DNA from: Halalkalicoccus sp. NIPERK01
GTDB taxonomy: Archaea > Halobacteriota > Halobacteria > Halobacteriales > Halalkalicoccaceae
Direction: 5' to 3'
Assembly (NCBI RefSeq): GCF_030287405.1
Contig: NZ_JASVVV010000001.1
Span: 850,403 to 914,402, forward strand
Length of the DNA stretch: 64,000 nt
Below, piece by piece: positions 8,677 through 18,971 of this stretch (positions are counted from its first letter, which is position 1; the number at the start of each line of letters is the position of its first letter). The notes below the pieces were generated by a model that did not search any database, was not told where the DNA came from, and saw nothing but the letters and a program-made list of their open reading frames with translations. The translations under genes were made by a program, and so were the position numbers.

Positions 8677-10653
8677 ATGGAGTTAGACGACGTCAACACC
8701 ATCACGGTTCTCGGGGCGGGCAACATGGGCCACGGGATCGCGGAAGTCGCCGCGATCGCGGGCTACGACGTGTACATGCGGGACATCAAGGAGGAATTCG
8801 TCCGGAACGGCTACGAGCAGATCGAGTGGAGCCTCGGAAAACTCGCCGAACAGGACCGTCTGACCGAGGAGGAAGCCGACGCCGCCCTCGATCGGGTGAC
8901 CCCGGTCGTCGACGTCGAGGAGGCGGTCTCCGGCACCGACTTCCTCATCGAGGCGGTCCCCGAGCAGATGGAGATCAAGAAGGACGTCTACACCGAGGTC
9001 GAGCGCTACGCCCCCGAGGGTGCGGTGTTCGCCACGAACACCTCTTCGCTGTCGATCACCGAACTCTCGGAGGTGACCGACCGCCCCGAGCGCTTTTGCG
9101 GGATGCATTTCTTCAACCCGCCCGTTCGAATGCCGCTCGTCGAGGTGATCTCCGGCGCCCACACGGACGAGGGGACGCTCGAGCTGACCGAATCGCTCGC
9201 CGAGGACTTCGACAAAACCCCGGTTCGCGTCCACAAGGATAGCCCGGGATTCATCGTCAACCGGATCCTCGTCCCGTTGATGAACGAGGCCGCGTGGCTC
9301 GTCAGCGAGGGCGAAGCGACCATCACCGAGGTCGACTCGACGACGAAGTTCGACATCGGCCACCCGATGGGCGCGTTCGAACTCGGCGACCAGGTCGGAA
9401 ACGACGTGAGCTACCACGTCCTCGAGTACATGCACGAGGTCCTCGGCGACGCCTACGAGCCCGCGCCGCTGCTCGCCGAGAAGGTCGAGAACGAGGAACT
9501 CGGGAAGAAGACCGGCAAGGGGTTTTACGACTACGAGGACGGCCCCGGCGCGGAGATACCGGCCGACGAGGGCTCGGAGTTCGTCGAGAGACGGCTGTTG
9601 GCGTCGATGGCCAACGAGGTCGCGAAGCTGATCGGCGGCGACGTCGCTCCGCCCGAGTCGATCGACGAGGCGGTCACCCTCGGCGGCGGGTGGCCCGACG
9701 GCCCCGTCACGGTCGTCGACGAGTACGGGATCGAGACGCTGCTCGAGACGCTCGAAACGGCCCACGAGGAGACGGGCCACGAACGATACCGACCCGACGA
9801 GTACCTGCGCGAGCGCGCCGAGGCGGGCGGCTTCTACGACGCGGACGATGACGAAGCCGAATCGGACGGCTACGAGTACGACGCCATCGCGGTCGAGGTC
9901 GACGGACGGGTCGGCCACCTCGCCATCGACCGTCCACACCGGATGAACACCATCACGACCGGGATGATCGAGGAGATCGACGACGCCCTCGACCGACTGG
10001 TCGACGACGACGACGTTCGCGCCGTCCTCCTGACCGGTTCGGGCGACCGCGCGTTCTCGGCGGGCTTCGACGCGTCGACGGCCGCCGCCGGTAGCGGCCT
10101 CGAAACGGCCGAACTGGCGCGGCGCGGCCAGCACGTGTTCGGCCGTTTCGAGGAGGTCCCGATGCCCGTCATCGCCGCGATCGACGGCTACTGTCTGGGC
10201 GGCGGGATGGAGCTTTCGGCCTGTGCCGACATGCGCCTCGCCACCGAGCGCTCCCGGTTCGGCCAGCCCGAACACGACCTCGGCCTCATGCCCGGTTGGG
10301 GCGGAACCCAGCGGCTCCCCCGGATCGTCGGCGAAGGCCGTGCCAAGGAGATCATCTTCACCGCGAGAAACGACTACGATCCCGAGACGATGGCCGACTA
10401 CGGCTTCGTCAACGAGGTCGTCTCCCCCGACGGGTTCGAGGACCGGGCGTGGGAACTCGCGCGCGACCTCGCGGCGGGTCCGCCGATCGCCCAGCGGTTC
10501 ACGAAGCGCGCGATGCTCGCCGGCCGCGACGACATCGACGCGGGACTCGAGTTCGAGGCGAGCGCGTTCGGCCACCTGTTCACCACGGACGACCTCTGGG
10601 AGGGACTGTCGGCCTTCCAGAGCGATCGGGATCCGGAGTTCGAAGGTAAATAA
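8677..10653 (+). CDS. 3-hydroxyacyl-CoA dehydrogenase / enoyl-CoA hydratase fusion
   Basis: A bifunctional beta-oxidation enzyme of 658 residues. The N-terminal half is an NAD-dependent 3-hydroxyacyl-CoA dehydrogenase (LGAGNMGHGIAE near residue 12, then MHFFNPPVRMPLVE with the catalytic His). The C-terminal ~260 residues are a crotonase: GDRAFSAGFDAS and GYCLGGGMELSACADMR form the oxyanion hole, GLMPGWGGTQRLPR follows. The domain order is dehydrogenase then hydratase, the reverse of bacterial FadB, and is the form seen in archaea. The start follows a 155-bp gap. It should act on fatty acyl or aromatic-acid CoA intermediates in the cytosol. Confidence 0.94.
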   Translation: MELDDVNTITVLGAGNMGHGIAEVAAIAGYDVYMRDIKEEFVRNGYEQIEWSLGKLAEQDRLTEEEADAALDRVTPVVDVEEAVSGTDFLIEAVPEQMEIKKDVYTEVERYAPEGAVFATNTSSLSITELSEVTDRPERFCGMHFFNPPVRMPLVEVISGAHTDEGTLELTESLAEDFDKTPVRVHKDSPGFIVNRILVPLMNEAAWLVSEGEATITEVDSTTKFDIGHPMGAFELGDQVGNDVSYHVLEYMHEVLGDAYEPAPLLAEKVENEELGKKTGKGFYDYEDGPGAEIPADEGSEFVERRLLASMANEVAKLIGGDVAPPESIDEAVTLGGGWPDGPVTVVDEYGIETLLETLETAHEETGHERYRPDEYLRERAEAGGFYDADDDEAESDGYEYDAIAVEVDGRVGHLAIDRPHRMNTITTGMIEEIDDALDRLVDDDDVRAVLLTGSGDRAFSAGFDASTAAAGSGLETAELARRGQHVFGRFEEVPMPVIAAIDGYCLGGGMELSACADMRLATERSRFGQPEHDLGLMPGWGGTQRLPRIVGEGRAKEIIFTARNDYDPETMADYGFVNEVVSPDGFEDRAWELARDLAAGPPIAQRFTKRAMLAGRDDIDAGLEFEASAFGHLFTTDDLWEGLSAFQSDRDPEFEGK

Positions 10654-10670
10654 GCCGGCACGGAACGGAA

Positions 10671-10757
10671 CGTTTAAACAAATCTGCCGGGAACGGTAGG
10701 GTGCGTTGGCGCAGCCGTCTCACTGGCGTGAGGCACATCGGGTGAACCGACGCGACC
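10671..10757 (+). promoter_or_regulatory. Promoter and 5' leader of tRNA-Glu
   Basis: A TTTAAAC box at 10671-10677 lies ~80 nt before the mature tRNA, so the precursor probably has a long 5' leader. The leader could pair GCGTTGG with CCGACGC across a central TCAC/GTGA hairpin. Confidence 0.4.
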
Positions 10758-10832
10758 GCTCGGTTGGTGTAGTCCGGCCAATCATATTGGCCTTTCGAGC
10801 CGATGACCGGGGTTCAAATCCCCGACCGAGCA
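10758..10832 (+). tRNA. tRNA-Glu (anticodon UUC)
   Basis: A 75-nt tRNA. The acceptor arms GCTCGGT and ACCGAGC pair fully; the anticodon stem TTGGC/GCCGA encloses loop CTTTCGA, giving anticodon TTC; the T arm contains GGTTCAAATCC. The discriminator is A and CCA is not encoded. A TTTTCC/GGAAAA hairpin (10833-10855) follows immediately. Its last 21 bases recur downstream. Confidence 0.96.
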
Positions 10833-10855
10833 TTTTCCGAGTATAGCGAGGAAAA
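10833..10855 (+). terminator. Hairpin directly 3' of tRNA-Glu
   Basis: TTTTCC (10833-10838) and GGAAAA (10850-10855) form a 6-bp stem right after the tRNA. It may help processing or termination; it could also be part of the inserted segment between the two tRNA 3' ends. Confidence 0.35.
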
Positions 10856-10915
10856 GCGCAGGGAGATGGATGTGAGCAGACCGAGGTTCCGGCCTTCAGC
10901 CGGGTTCTCGGGCGA

Positions 10916-10936
10916 GTTCAAATCCCCGACCGAGCA
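10916..10936 (+). repeat. Duplicated 3' end of tRNA-Glu (possible att site)
   Basis: Bases 10916-10936 repeat exactly the last 21 bases of tRNA-Glu (10812-10832), starting GTTCAAATCC and ending CGAGCA. The copies are 104 bp apart in direct orientation. A tRNA 3'-end copy is the classic scar of tyrosine-integrase insertion. No integrase gene was seen nearby, so this would be a remnant. Confidence 0.6.
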
Positions 10937-11138
10937 CTCCAGACCGTCTTCCTCTGTTGATTTCATCGCTGAGCTACCCACAGGTACTTCACATGCCGCA
11001 GCCCGAGACGACTCAGCGGAAGACGGACCCCGACGCCTTACAGCGGTCCCTGTTGTATGATAAGTATTGTATATAGGGAGAGTGAGTCTCATGAGCGATG
11101 GTTCCGAGATCCTGAAGCCACGGTACACCCCATATCGC
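10937..11138. other. Gene-poor tract after the tRNA-Glu scar
   Basis: About 200 bp of lower GC content. Open frames here are short and have poor codon character. No RNA gene or clear protein was found. It may be residual mobile-element DNA. Confidence 0.4.
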
Positions 11139-11369
11139 TCAAGACATATTACAGGATTTCTCTACCACCACGGACACCGTCAACAGGACGATCCCTATCG
11201 CGATTACCCCGTGTTGTTGAAGGGTGAGATCGTCCACGACGTGCGCGAGCGATCCCAGTACGTCGACCCCGATCGTCTCGAAGAGCAGGCCAAAGACCAT
11301 GAGACCGATCACGATGACTGAAACAACCCTCACTGATCGCTCGATGAGGCGGTCTCTCGATACGGACAT
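11139..11369 (-). CDS. Small two-helix membrane protein (hypothetical)
   Basis: A 76-residue protein from ATG 11369. A short charged start (MSVSRDRLIERS) is followed by two hydrophobic segments, roughly residues 12-30 and 54-70, separated by an acidic loop with HVVDDLTLQQHG. The pattern fits a small membrane protein with a hairpin topology. A plus-strand frame over the same DNA (11067-11321) is hydrophilic with no family signal; the minus strand is preferred because hydrophobic codons with G/C third positions are coherent. Function unknown. Confidence 0.55.
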   Translation of the reverse strand: MSVSRDRLIERSVRVVSVIVIGLMVFGLLFETIGVDVLGSLAHVVDDLTLQQHGVIAIGIVLLTVSVVVEKSCNMS

Positions 11370-11691
11370 GGTGACCGAACCTATGTTAGTGGAACTACAG
11401 CTAATATTTGTCGGCCAGACCCGGAACGACGGAATCGACGAGCTTCGAGTAAGCCACGCTCGTGAGTCGAACACCCGATTCAATCCTGCAATCGAACCTC
11501 CTTCGAGTACGATGTCGGGTTCTACTCCCGGATAGGGCTGTCATAGAGGGTATCGTAACGAGCCGGAGACACGGCGCGTCTCGACTGGGTCCGGCGTTCG
11601 ATTCGTGGAGAGGTAATCGCTGAACGTCTACGACACTCCCTATCAGTACACACGGGAAGATCCGATCCGTAACGACCCGAAAACGGACCGA
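11370..11691. other. Intergenic, no gene recognised
   Basis: About 320 bp between the small membrane protein and the first DUF7344 regulator. Base composition is more AT-rich than the flanks. I see no RNA gene or convincing reading frame. Confidence 0.4.
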
Positions 11692-12156
11692 TCAGCGGTT
11701 GAGAAGCGACCGAACCGCAGAGAGGCCGAAGGACGACCGATCGTTGGAAACGGTGATTCGCTGATCGATTGGGGCGGCGTCGAATTCCTCGTCGAGGTAC
11801 GGTTCGAAGAGCATGGTCAACGGGGTCGGAACGATCAGCCCGCGCGATTGGTTGTACTCAATAACCCCGTAGTCGTCGAGTTTGGGGAGGTGGGACTGAT
11901 ACAGCGCGATGTAGACGCGCTGGCGCTGATCGGAGGTCAACTGCTCGACCGTGGTTTCGTTCTCCCAGGCGGCGATCGCCTCCGCGACCGTGCGCATGTT
12001 GAACTCGTCTTGCTCGGGATGGGCGGCGAAGTACCGCAACACAGCGCGGCGGCGAGCGTTCTGGAGGAGGTGGAACAGGTCGTCTTTCGAAATCGAGAGA
12101 TGCTCGTCGACCGTCTCTACAGCGGCGTCTTCGGTGGGCGGCGTTTGGATACTCAT
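11692..12156 (-). CDS. DUF7344-type winged-helix regulator
   Basis: A 154-residue haloarchaeal HTH protein. SKDDLFHLLQNARRRAVLRY starts the winged helix (near residue 22), followed by TVAEAIAAWE, QRVYIALYQSHLPKLDDYGVIEY, the signature of the DUF7344 family. These are predicted DNA-binding regulators of unknown targets. The C-terminal ~40 residues are soluble, unlike the paralogue at 12699-13193, which ends in membrane helices. A TATA-like TTTATTATA lies about 31-40 nt upstream of ATG 12156. Confidence 0.82.
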   Translation of the reverse strand: MSIQTPPTEDAAVETVDEHLSISKDDLFHLLQNARRRAVLRYFAAHPEQDEFNMRTVAEAIAAWENETTVEQLTSDQRQRVYIALYQSHLPKLDDYGVIEYNQSRGLIVPTPLTMLFEPYLDEEFDAAPIDQRITVSNDRSSFGLSAVRSLLNR

Positions 12157-12698
12157 GATGCCTAATCAGACATATCTCGGAAAGTATAATAAAAACAGAA
12201 TATAGTTCAGAGAATTTTCAACTCATTAACCATTACGAAATTGGCCCTTAACCAGGTTTTAGCATACTCCTTAACGACCCAACACTCGATCAGAACGGCG
12301 ATACAGGAGAACCGATCTCGCCTCGGTATCGGTCTCTTGATCGAATAATCACGCTATTTGATGAGAACATGTGCAGAAACGACATCCTAAACCCCGCGAT
12401 ACGGGATATGTTCGCTTCAACTCGGCATCCGCCACCTCCATAGTGGGTGGTGTGGTCGAGTCTCGCATACGCACGCTCTCGTTCGGTATCAACGATCTTG
12501 TCACGCCATAGCAGTTCGAGCTAGATCTGACGCCCACCGCCACGCGGTCGGGCAATCCTTCGGTCATCACGCCATCCGCACCTAGTAGGACTATCGGCTC
12601 CGAAGGGCCATCGTTCTCGAACGGCGAGGGCTCCACTCGTCATGCGCTCGATGAGTGGGAGAACGGAGCCGATCGATCCCATCGCCCCGTTTTCGCCG
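12157..12698. other. Intergenic tract between two DUF7344 genes
   Basis: About 540 bp. The first ~150 bp are AT-rich and hold the promoter of the upstream regulator. A minus-strand frame (12349-12636, 95 codons) reads as low-complexity with no recognisable motif and no good codon pattern. I see a possible degraded gene but cannot name it. Confidence 0.4.
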
Positions 12699-13193
12699 CT
12701 ATCGAATCCACGACTGGTACGCGCCGAGACCGGTGACTATCGCGAACAGCACGAGCACCCCCACGTCGATACCCGTTCCGGCGGTAGAACCGGTGACGAA
12801 CGGCGCGAGCGCGAGCAACATACCGAGAGAGCCGATCACGAGGTACGCGAGGGCGAACCGATCTATCACGTCGGAGTCCTGCCCCATGTAGGCCTCGACG
12901 GAAGTCGCTCGTTCGCGGAGTTGGACGTCCTTGCTGTCGGTGTCGTAATCGACGACACCGAGTCCCTCGAGTTTCGGGAGGTGTGTCTGGTGGAGCGAAA
13001 CGTAGACGCTCTGACGGACGTTTCGGGGCGGCGGGTCCTCGCCGCTTTCGAGGGCGGCGATGTGTTCCGATAGCTCCCTGATCGTCGCGTGATCGCCGCG
13101 CTCTGAGAGGAACTCGATGACTGCCCGTCGACGGTCGTTCCTGAGGATGTCGTGTATCTCCCCCTCGTCCAGTTTCGACGTCTCCTCACTCAT
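12699..13193 (-). CDS. DUF7344-type HTH protein with two C-terminal membrane helices
   Basis: A 164-residue protein. The N-terminal ~95 residues are the same winged-helix type as the neighbour at 11692-12156 (EIHDILRNDRRRAVIEFL, SVYVSLHQTHLPKLEGLGVVDYD). After a linker, FALAYLVIGSLGMLLALAPF and VGVLVLFAIVTGLGAYQSW form two membrane helices, so the DNA-binding part is tethered to the membrane. Such proteins are common in haloarchaea and are candidates for one-component membrane sensors. The two genes are probably old tandem paralogues. Confidence 0.82.
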   Translation of the reverse strand: MSEETSKLDEGEIHDILRNDRRRAVIEFLSERGDHATIRELSEHIAALESGEDPPPRNVRQSVYVSLHQTHLPKLEGLGVVDYDTDSKDVQLRERATSVEAYMGQDSDVIDRFALAYLVIGSLGMLLALAPFVTGSTAGTGIDVGVLVLFAIVTGLGAYQSWIR

Positions 13194-13399
13194 GTTGTTC
13201 TCCCTCGCACGACCGATCTCCGTTCATCCCCGTTTACCCTCTCAAAGGGAGATGTTATTATTGTTACGTATTTTTACACCACTAGCCCATCAAACATTAT
13301 TGAGGCCGATAGCTTCTCTAAGCACTGATTATCGCGTATAGTGGCGATTAGAACGGCGTGTGGTGTGGCGTCGACCACGAGGCTGGTCGAAGCCGACGA
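13194..13399. other. AT-rich spacer before spoVR
   Basis: About 200 bp with TATTATTGTTACG-type AT-rich stretches near 13253-13270, which lie upstream of the minus-strand regulator and probably hold its promoter. No gene seen. Confidence 0.4.
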
Positions 13400-15397
13400 T
13401 CAGGCGAGCCACTCCTCGGGCTTCGTATCGTAGTCGATGTCGCTCGCTTCGATCGCGGCGACCCGGTCGCCGTCCAACTCGCTCGTCTCGAACTCCATAC
13501 CGTCGTACCGGATCAGGATCCCCTGTTCCGTTGGTTTGGGTTCGCGGTTTCGTCGGCGAGCGACCTCGACGTCCTTCTCGGAGACCTCCTTGCGGATCGT
13601 CATGAGGTTCACGGGACGGCCCCAGAGCTCGAACACGCGAACGAGCGTCTGTTTGGCCTGTTCGATGTCGAGGGCGACGCCGTTGTACCGGTGGCCCAAC
13701 AGCAACTCGTTTCGGTTCCCGAAGTTGCCGTCGTGGACCTCGATGGTCGGCTTTCCGAAGTTCGTGAACTGCAACAGCAGTTTCTTCTTGACGTCCGTGG
13801 CATCGGTGCTGGTCGCGCGGTAATCGCCCGTCGCGTGGGCGTACTCGTAGGTGAAGTAGTCGTGGCGGTCGACGAACTCCTGGGTGAGGAACTCGTCGAT
13901 GAACGTCACGTCGTTGTGGCTCGCCCGGACCTCGGCCATCCGCCGCCAGCCCGCGGTTCGGTCCACGTCGGCGATCGCCTCCTCGACGCTCCCGTAGAGG
14001 GTGTCGTCGAGGACGTATCGGCCGATCCGTTCGAGGTCCGCCTGCGTGATCCGCCGGAGGACGCCCCCGTTCTGGGGCTTCACCAGCGAGTAGTGGCGTT
14101 CCGCGAGTCCCTCGTAGGTGAGGACCTTCCAGGGATACCGGTCGACGTCTATCTCGCCCGCTCTCGCGCGTTCGAGTGCGTCGTGATCGACCGCGTCGCC
14201 GAGCGACGCCAGTTCGTCCAGCCGGTTCCGTGTGACCTCGGCGAGAGGCGTACGGGGTTCGAGGAGTTCCCGGACCAGTTCGAGGTCGACGGTATCGTGG
14301 AAGTTTCGCCACGTCACCCCCTCGACACGGAGGAGTTTGTCGACCACTTCGCGCCTGTTCTCGGTGTTTTCGATGTACTCCCAGAGCTCCTTGCCGAGTT
14401 TGTAGGGATTGAGACCGGGCGAGCCGAGCACTCGGGCCTGATGGTCCGCGTAGTCGATGAACTCGTCGTCGTCGGCGAACCCCTCCTCGCCCATCATCAT
14501 CGACTCCCAGTAGGCCGCCCAGCCCTCGTTCATCACCTTCGTCATCCGCTGTGGCGCGAAGTAGTACGACTCCGTCCGGAGCGCGTCGAGCACCTCCCGT
14601 TGCCACGGCTCCATCTCCCGGGCGCGTTCGGCCTCGGTGTCGTACTGCTTTCCGTGTTCGCGCAGGAACGCGAGCAGGTCGGGGTCGGGCGTCTCGGGGA
14701 ACGACTCCATGGAACCGCCCTCGCGCTGGCGTTCGACCCACTTCTCGTCGAACACCTCCCGCCTGACCGCCTCGGAGATGCCGAGCCCTTCGAGCGCCGC
14801 CTCGATGTCCTCGCGGTCGGGGTCGTCCTCGCTCACGCGCTGGTAGACGAAGGCGCTGTGCTGGTCGATGACGTCCTCGATACACAGCACGTTGTCGATC
14901 CAGCGCTCGACCTCGCTTCGCTCGACGTCCGGGTCGGCGATCGCCGCCTCGATCGTCTTCGCGTGGCGTGCGAGCATCGCCGCCGCCTTCGGACTCGAGC
15001 CGGGCGCGTCGCCCGTAAAGAGGCCGAACCAGCGGTTGTTCGCGAAGAAGTCGGCGTGCGCCTCGACGTGGGTGATCACGGCCTTCTGATCCGCGAGCGA
15101 GTTCGACTCCTGGAGGAAGGCGTTCGAGGGGTCGTCGTTGTTGACGAGTTCGAACGCCTTCCCGCCGATGAACTGGTTGGTCTTCTGCTGGCGGTCGAAC
15201 TTCATCCCCCAGCGCCAGTGGGGGTAGCGCTCCTGAAAGCCGTCGTAGGCGATCAGCTGGTTCATTTCGTCGTTGTCGACGATCCAGTAGTTCACCGGGT
15301 ACGGTTCGAGGCCGAGCTTTCTCGCCAGTTCGTTCGCCTCCCTCACCGGTTCTTCGAGTTCGCTCGCGACGCGCTGGGTGTGGTAGTTCGTGGTCAT
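13400..15397 (-). CDS. SpoVR family protein
   Basis: A 665-residue SpoVR/YcgB homologue from ATG 15397; the much longer open frame upstream is a shadow of the DUF444 gene. Family features include [24 protein letters not shown] (split here: [14 protein letters not shown], then [10 protein letters not shown]), [12 protein letters not shown] and [21 protein letters not shown]. In bacteria SpoVR/YcgB works with PrkA/YeaG and YeaH in sporulation or starvation stress; its biochemical role is unknown. The start overlaps the DUF444 stop by 4 nt (ATGA), so translation is coupled. It is the last gene of the prkA operon. Confidence 0.94.
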   Translation of the reverse strand: MTTNYHTQRVASELEEPVREANELARKLGLEPYPVNYWIVDNDEMNQLIAYDGFQERYPHWRWGMKFDRQQKTNQFIGGKAFELVNNDDPSNAFLQESNSLADQKAVITHVEAHADFFANNRWFGLFTGDAPGSSPKAAAMLARHAKTIEAAIADPDVERSEVERWIDNVLCIEDVIDQHSAFVYQRVSEDDPDREDIEAALEGLGISEAVRREVFDEKWVERQREGGSMESFPETPDPDLLAFLREHGKQYDTEAERAREMEPWQREVLDALRTESYYFAPQRMTKVMNEGWAAYWESMMMGEEGFADDDEFIDYADHQARVLGSPGLNPYKLGKELWEYIENTENRREVVDKLLRVEGVTWRNFHDTVDLELVRELLEPRTPLAEVTRNRLDELASLGDAVDHDALERARAGEIDVDRYPWKVLTYEGLAERHYSLVKPQNGGVLRRITQADLERIGRYVLDDTLYGSVEEAIADVDRTAGWRRMAEVRASHNDVTFIDEFLTQEFVDRHDYFTYEYAHATGDYRATSTDATDVKKKLLLQFTNFGKPTIEVHDGNFGNRNELLLGHRYNGVALDIEQAKQTLVRVFELWGRPVNLMTIRKEVSEKDVEVARRRNREPKPTEQGILIRYDGMEFETSELDGDRVAAIEASDIDYDTKPEEWLA

Positions 15398-16704
15398 GGC
15401 TCGTCCTCGGTGCTGAGTATCTCGTAGATCGCGTTCGTGATGTCGTCGGGCCCCGAGACGTAGGTGACCGCGACGTTCTCGCGGTCGCCGAGTCGGCGCT
15501 CGACCTCCTCGGCGTGGGTCGCGTTGATCGCGCTCCCCGACGGCTGGGTCTCGACGTACGCGTGGAGGTTCGCCTCGATTTCCCCCATCAGCGGGATCAC
15601 GCGCTCCTCGGTGTCGTTCGAGGAGTTCTCCGAGTCGCCCGCGGCGAAGACGTAGCGGTTCCACTCGCGCCACGGGTAGCGCTCCTCGAGGATCTCCGCG
15701 GCGAGTTCGTACGCCGAGGAGATCTTCGTCCCGCCGCCCGAACGGATCCCGAAGAACTCCTCGCGTTCGACCTCCCAGGCGGTGGCGTCGTGGGCGATGT
15801 AGACGAACTCGGCGGTGTCGTACTTCCCCGTGAGATACCAATCCAGCGGGGTGAACGTTCGTTCGACCAGTTCGCGCTTGTCCTCGCGCATCGACCCCGA
15901 GACGTCGCGGATGTTGACCACGACGACGTTGTGCTGTGGCTTCCTGACGACCTCGGGGTAACGATAGCGCTCGTCCTCCCGTCGGAACGGGATGTGGCCG
16001 ATCCCCTCCCGACGGATGCGCTGGCTGAGCGGCTCGCTCTCGACGTTCTCCTCCATCTCCTCGATGCTCGACCAGCGGCCGCGCTCGTCGTCGGGGATCG
16101 CCTCGAAGGCGTCGTCGATCCACGCCTTCGAAACGGGGATGTGGTTCGTCCGTGCGTACCGAAACGCCTCCCCGGGGGAGATCCCCTCGACGCGAAGCAG
16201 TTCGCGAACGTACCCCTCGTCGAACTCCATCGCGAGCTTTCGCTTGAGCCCCTGTTTGAACAGGCGCTCGACGTCGAGCGTGCTGTCCGGGCCCGTCCGC
16301 GTCCGATCGGTCAGGTCGCCCTCCTCCTCCGTCTCGACCCGTTTCCCCTTGGGTTCGAGGTCGAGTCCGAGTTCCTCGTCGAGTTCCTGGGCGAACTCCT
16401 CGGGATCCATCTCGTAGTACTCGTGGTCGCCCGACTCCTCGCCGGCTTCGCCGTCCTCGCCGTCGCCGGGTTGGGGCTGTGGCTTGCCGACGGGATCGCC
16501 GGGTTCGGGCGTTCCGCCCTGACCCTGTCCGACGCCGCCCTTGTCGAGGCGGTCGTAGGCGAACCCGGGAAGCGAGACGATCTTGATCGGGATGTGGATC
16601 TCGTCGCTCCGTCCGAGGTCGCCGTACTGGATGAACTCCGCGAGGTCCTGACGGCGCTTCTCGCCCACCTCCCGGTAGCGTTCGAGGTCCTCCCTCAGTC
16701 CCAT
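15394..16704 (-). CDS. DUF444 (YeaH/YhbH) von Willebrand A-like protein
   Basis: A 436-residue YeaH-type protein. After an acidic Gly/Pro/Glu linker (residues ~70-120), the C-terminal half is a von Willebrand A-like domain with a metal-ion site DVSGSM in [15 protein letters not shown], and later the SGGGTKIS motif. In bacteria YeaH partners the PrkA-type kinase and SpoVR. ATG 16704 is chosen because the DUF444 N-terminus [14 protein letters not shown] begins there; it overlaps the upstream kinase by 10 nt. Targets in archaea are unknown. Confidence 0.94.
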   Translation of the reverse strand: MGLREDLERYREVGEKRRQDLAEFIQYGDLGRSDEIHIPIKIVSLPGFAYDRLDKGGVGQGQGGTPEPGDPVGKPQPQPGDGEDGEAGEESGDHEYYEMDPEEFAQELDEELGLDLEPKGKRVETEEEGDLTDRTRTGPDSTLDVERLFKQGLKRKLAMEFDEGYVRELLRVEGISPGEAFRYARTNHIPVSKAWIDDAFEAIPDDERGRWSSIEEMEENVESEPLSQRIRREGIGHIPFRREDERYRYPEVVRKPQHNVVVVNIRDVSGSMREDKRELVERTFTPLDWYLTGKYDTAEFVYIAHDATAWEVEREEFFGIRSGGGTKISSAYELAAEILEERYPWREWNRYVFAAGDSENSSNDTEERVIPLMGEIEANLHAYVETQPSGSAINATHAEEVERRLGDRENVAVTYVSGPDDITNAIYEILSTEDEP

Positions 16705-18971
16705 CGGTAGCTCACCTGTCCCATGACATGCCGGCTCGTCAGTTCGGCCGAGGCCGGCGAGTAGCCGAACTCCGAGACGAGGGTGTCGATCGTCCGCGCT
16801 TTGACCGCCGCCGTCTCGGTGTTCGCCGGCGGGTCGTCCCACTGCTCGGGATCGAAGTCCTCGAAGACGCGTGCGACGTCGCTCCAGCCGTGCGTCTCGA
16901 GGACGTCACGGATCACGGGGATGTCCAGCAGGTTCACCTCGTCGATGGCGAAGTCCTCGGTCCGGTGCTGCCAGGCGTGGCGGTTCAGCGCCGTGATGAT
17001 CCGCTCGTTCCTGAACGTCCTGACGGTCGGCATCGGCGTCGTTCCGTCGTACTCCTGTTCGCTGAACCGGCCGAGGTGCTCGATCTCGAAGACCTTCATC
17101 TTCAACGGATCCGGCTCGACCTCGCCCTGTGCGGTCGTGACGACGTCGTCGGTCGCCCACGCGTAGACGTGTTCGACGTACTCCTCGACGGTCTCCTTCT
17201 CGACGCGCTTTTCGTGCATGATCGCGTCGATCACGTCGGTCTCCTGCTGGTCGAAGACGTGGTTCTTGACCGAGACGAGCCGGTCCTCGAACTCCCGGCG
17301 CTCCGCGCGCGAGAACATCGGCGCCTCGTGGAGCCCCTCCGCCATCGCGTTGAGCACGTCCCGCGGCATGAGGACGTTCTCGACCGCCAGTTCGGGGTGG
17401 CTGCGGTCGCGGGCCGTGTTGAGGAGCTCCGCGATCACGTCGCGGGTGAACGTGACCGGGATGCCGTGTGCGCCGTCGTTCGCGTTCGGGTCGAAGTCGA
17501 AGTCGTCCGTCTCGGCCCGTTCGTCGCCCTCCCGGAGGTAGCCCCGGTCGAACAACAGGGCCTTCTCGACGAGCGAGATCCCCTCGGGAAGGTCCTCGCG
17601 ATCCAGCCGCGAGACGACGCTGTAGAGGGCGGCCGCCTCGACCGCGTGAGGCGCGAGTTCGCGCTCGGTCACCCGGCCGCCGCGCTCGCCGACGCGGATC
17701 GAGAGCGGCGCTCGGACCCGCTCGTGCAGTTCCTCACCGTCAATTCCCTCCCAGATCGACGTCTCGCCGGTGAGTTCGCGGTGGATCAGCTCACACTCCA
17801 GGCGGAGGTTCGTCAGGTACCGGAACTCGTGTCTGTCCAGCCGGCGTTTGAGCGCGCGCAGCGGGTCGGCCCCGTTGCGGTCCGCGTGCTGGTTGAGTTG
17901 GGCGTCCAGATCGGGGTTCGAGATGATCAACAACTGGGTGTCGACGTCCATCCCGATCGCCTTATCGAGCTTGACGTGCCGTTCGTCGGGGACGTTGAGC
18001 AGCTTCTGGAGCAGGTCGGCGTGCTGGGTCGCGTCCTCGACGATGGTCAGCAGCCCGTTGCCCTGCGAGAGGACGCCGTCGTAGCTAAAGGCCTGTGGGT
18101 TCTTCCGGCCGCGCGAGTCGAGCTTCTGGAGCATTCCGGCCATCCAGCTCCCGACCAGCCGCTCTTTGGGCCGGCCGTCGTCCTCCGAGTGGAGGACGCC
18201 GATCCCCCGGCCCACGTCGACGACGTAGTTGGTCACCCGCAGGTGGTGGGTGTCCGTCACCGCCGAGAACAGGTCGGCGATACCCTCACGGCGGTAGCGT
18301 TTCTCGAGGTAGTCGTAGGCCTCGCGACAGAACGGATCGAGGTCGGTCTCCGCGCGGATCGGCGTGTGGTCGTCGTGTTCGACGTTGAGGTCCGCGAGGA
18401 TCGCCTCCCGGACGGGTTCGGGGAACACCGACAGGGGGTTCGACTGGACGGGGCTCTGATACCAGCTGTCCTCGTCGACGCGGGGGATGTCGCCGTAGGT
18501 CAGCCCCGGCGAGTCCTCCGCGCTCGCGATGTTCCACTCGACGGTGTAGCGCCGCCCCTCGGGCGTCTTCGAGTACTCGCGCAGGCCGTTGACCAGACAG
18601 CGCTTGAGTTCGGACTTCCCCGTCGCCGTGGGTCCGTCGAACCAGATGATCTTCTCCTCCTTTCCGCGGCCGGCGGCGATCGAGCGCAGGTCGTCGACGA
18701 AGCCGTTGAGCACCTCGGTGTTGCCGAGGATCGCGTGCTCGCCGTCGTTGTGCAGGTCGTCGAAGAAGCGGTAGCGCTCCCGTTCCTCGCCCTCCTCGAT
18801 CACCGTGCGCGTGCCGGCGGCCTCGATGGCATTCAGGAGGTACTTCGAGGCGTGGGCACCGATCGAGGGGCGTTCGAACAGCCGGTCGACGTACTCGGCG
18901 AGGCTCATCGGCTCCTCGTAGGCCGCGTCGAGCTCCCGATCCGCCTCCCTGAGGTACTCCGTGCCCGTCAT
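16695..18971 (-). CDS. PrkA-type serine protein kinase, second paralogue
   Basis: A 758-residue PrkA-family AAA+ protein, longer than the usual ~640-690. The Walker A motif is GPTATGKS in [17 protein letters not shown] (residues ~110-126). A C-terminal ~150 residues form the kinase-like PrkA C domain. It shares family motifs with the upstream prkA (18968-21037) but is divergent, so the two copies probably form a heteromeric complex or have split roles. Its start overlaps the prkA stop by 4 nt and its stop overlaps DUF444 by 10 nt. Confidence 0.92.
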   Translation of the reverse strand: MTGTEYLREADRELDAAYEEPMSLAEYVDRLFERPSIGAHASKYLLNAIEAAGTRTVIEEGEERERYRFFDDLHNDGEHAILGNTEVLNGFVDDLRSIAAGRGKEEKIIWFDGPTATGKSELKRCLVNGLREYSKTPEGRRYTVEWNIASAEDSPGLTYGDIPRVDEDSWYQSPVQSNPLSVFPEPVREAILADLNVEHDDHTPIRAETDLDPFCREAYDYLEKRYRREGIADLFSAVTDTHHLRVTNYVVDVGRGIGVLHSEDDGRPKERLVGSWMAGMLQKLDSRGRKNPQAFSYDGVLSQGNGLLTIVEDATQHADLLQKLLNVPDERHVKLDKAIGMDVDTQLLIISNPDLDAQLNQHADRNGADPLRALKRRLDRHEFRYLTNLRLECELIHRELTGETSIWEGIDGEELHERVRAPLSIRVGERGGRVTERELAPHAVEAAALYSVVSRLDREDLPEGISLVEKALLFDRGYLREGDERAETDDFDFDPNANDGAHGIPVTFTRDVIAELLNTARDRSHPELAVENVLMPRDVLNAMAEGLHEAPMFSRAERREFEDRLVSVKNHVFDQQETDVIDAIMHEKRVEKETVEEYVEHVYAWATDDVVTTAQGEVEPDPLKMKVFEIEHLGRFSEQEYDGTTPMPTVRTFRNERIITALNRHAWQHRTEDFAIDEVNLLDIPVIRDVLETHGWSDVARVFEDFDPEQWDDPPANTETAAVKARTIDTLVSEFGYSPASAELTSRHVMGQVSYRWD

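Noticed and set aside
10803-11060. 85-codon plus-strand frame over the tRNA-Glu end and downstream
   Set aside because: It starts inside the tRNA and has no motif or family signal.
10937-11138. Integrase fragment after the tRNA-Glu scar
   Set aside because: No tyrosine recombinase motifs were found in any frame.
11067-11321. 84-codon plus-strand frame opposite the small membrane protein
   Set aside because: It is hydrophilic with a weak codon pattern; the minus-strand frame has two coherent membrane helices.
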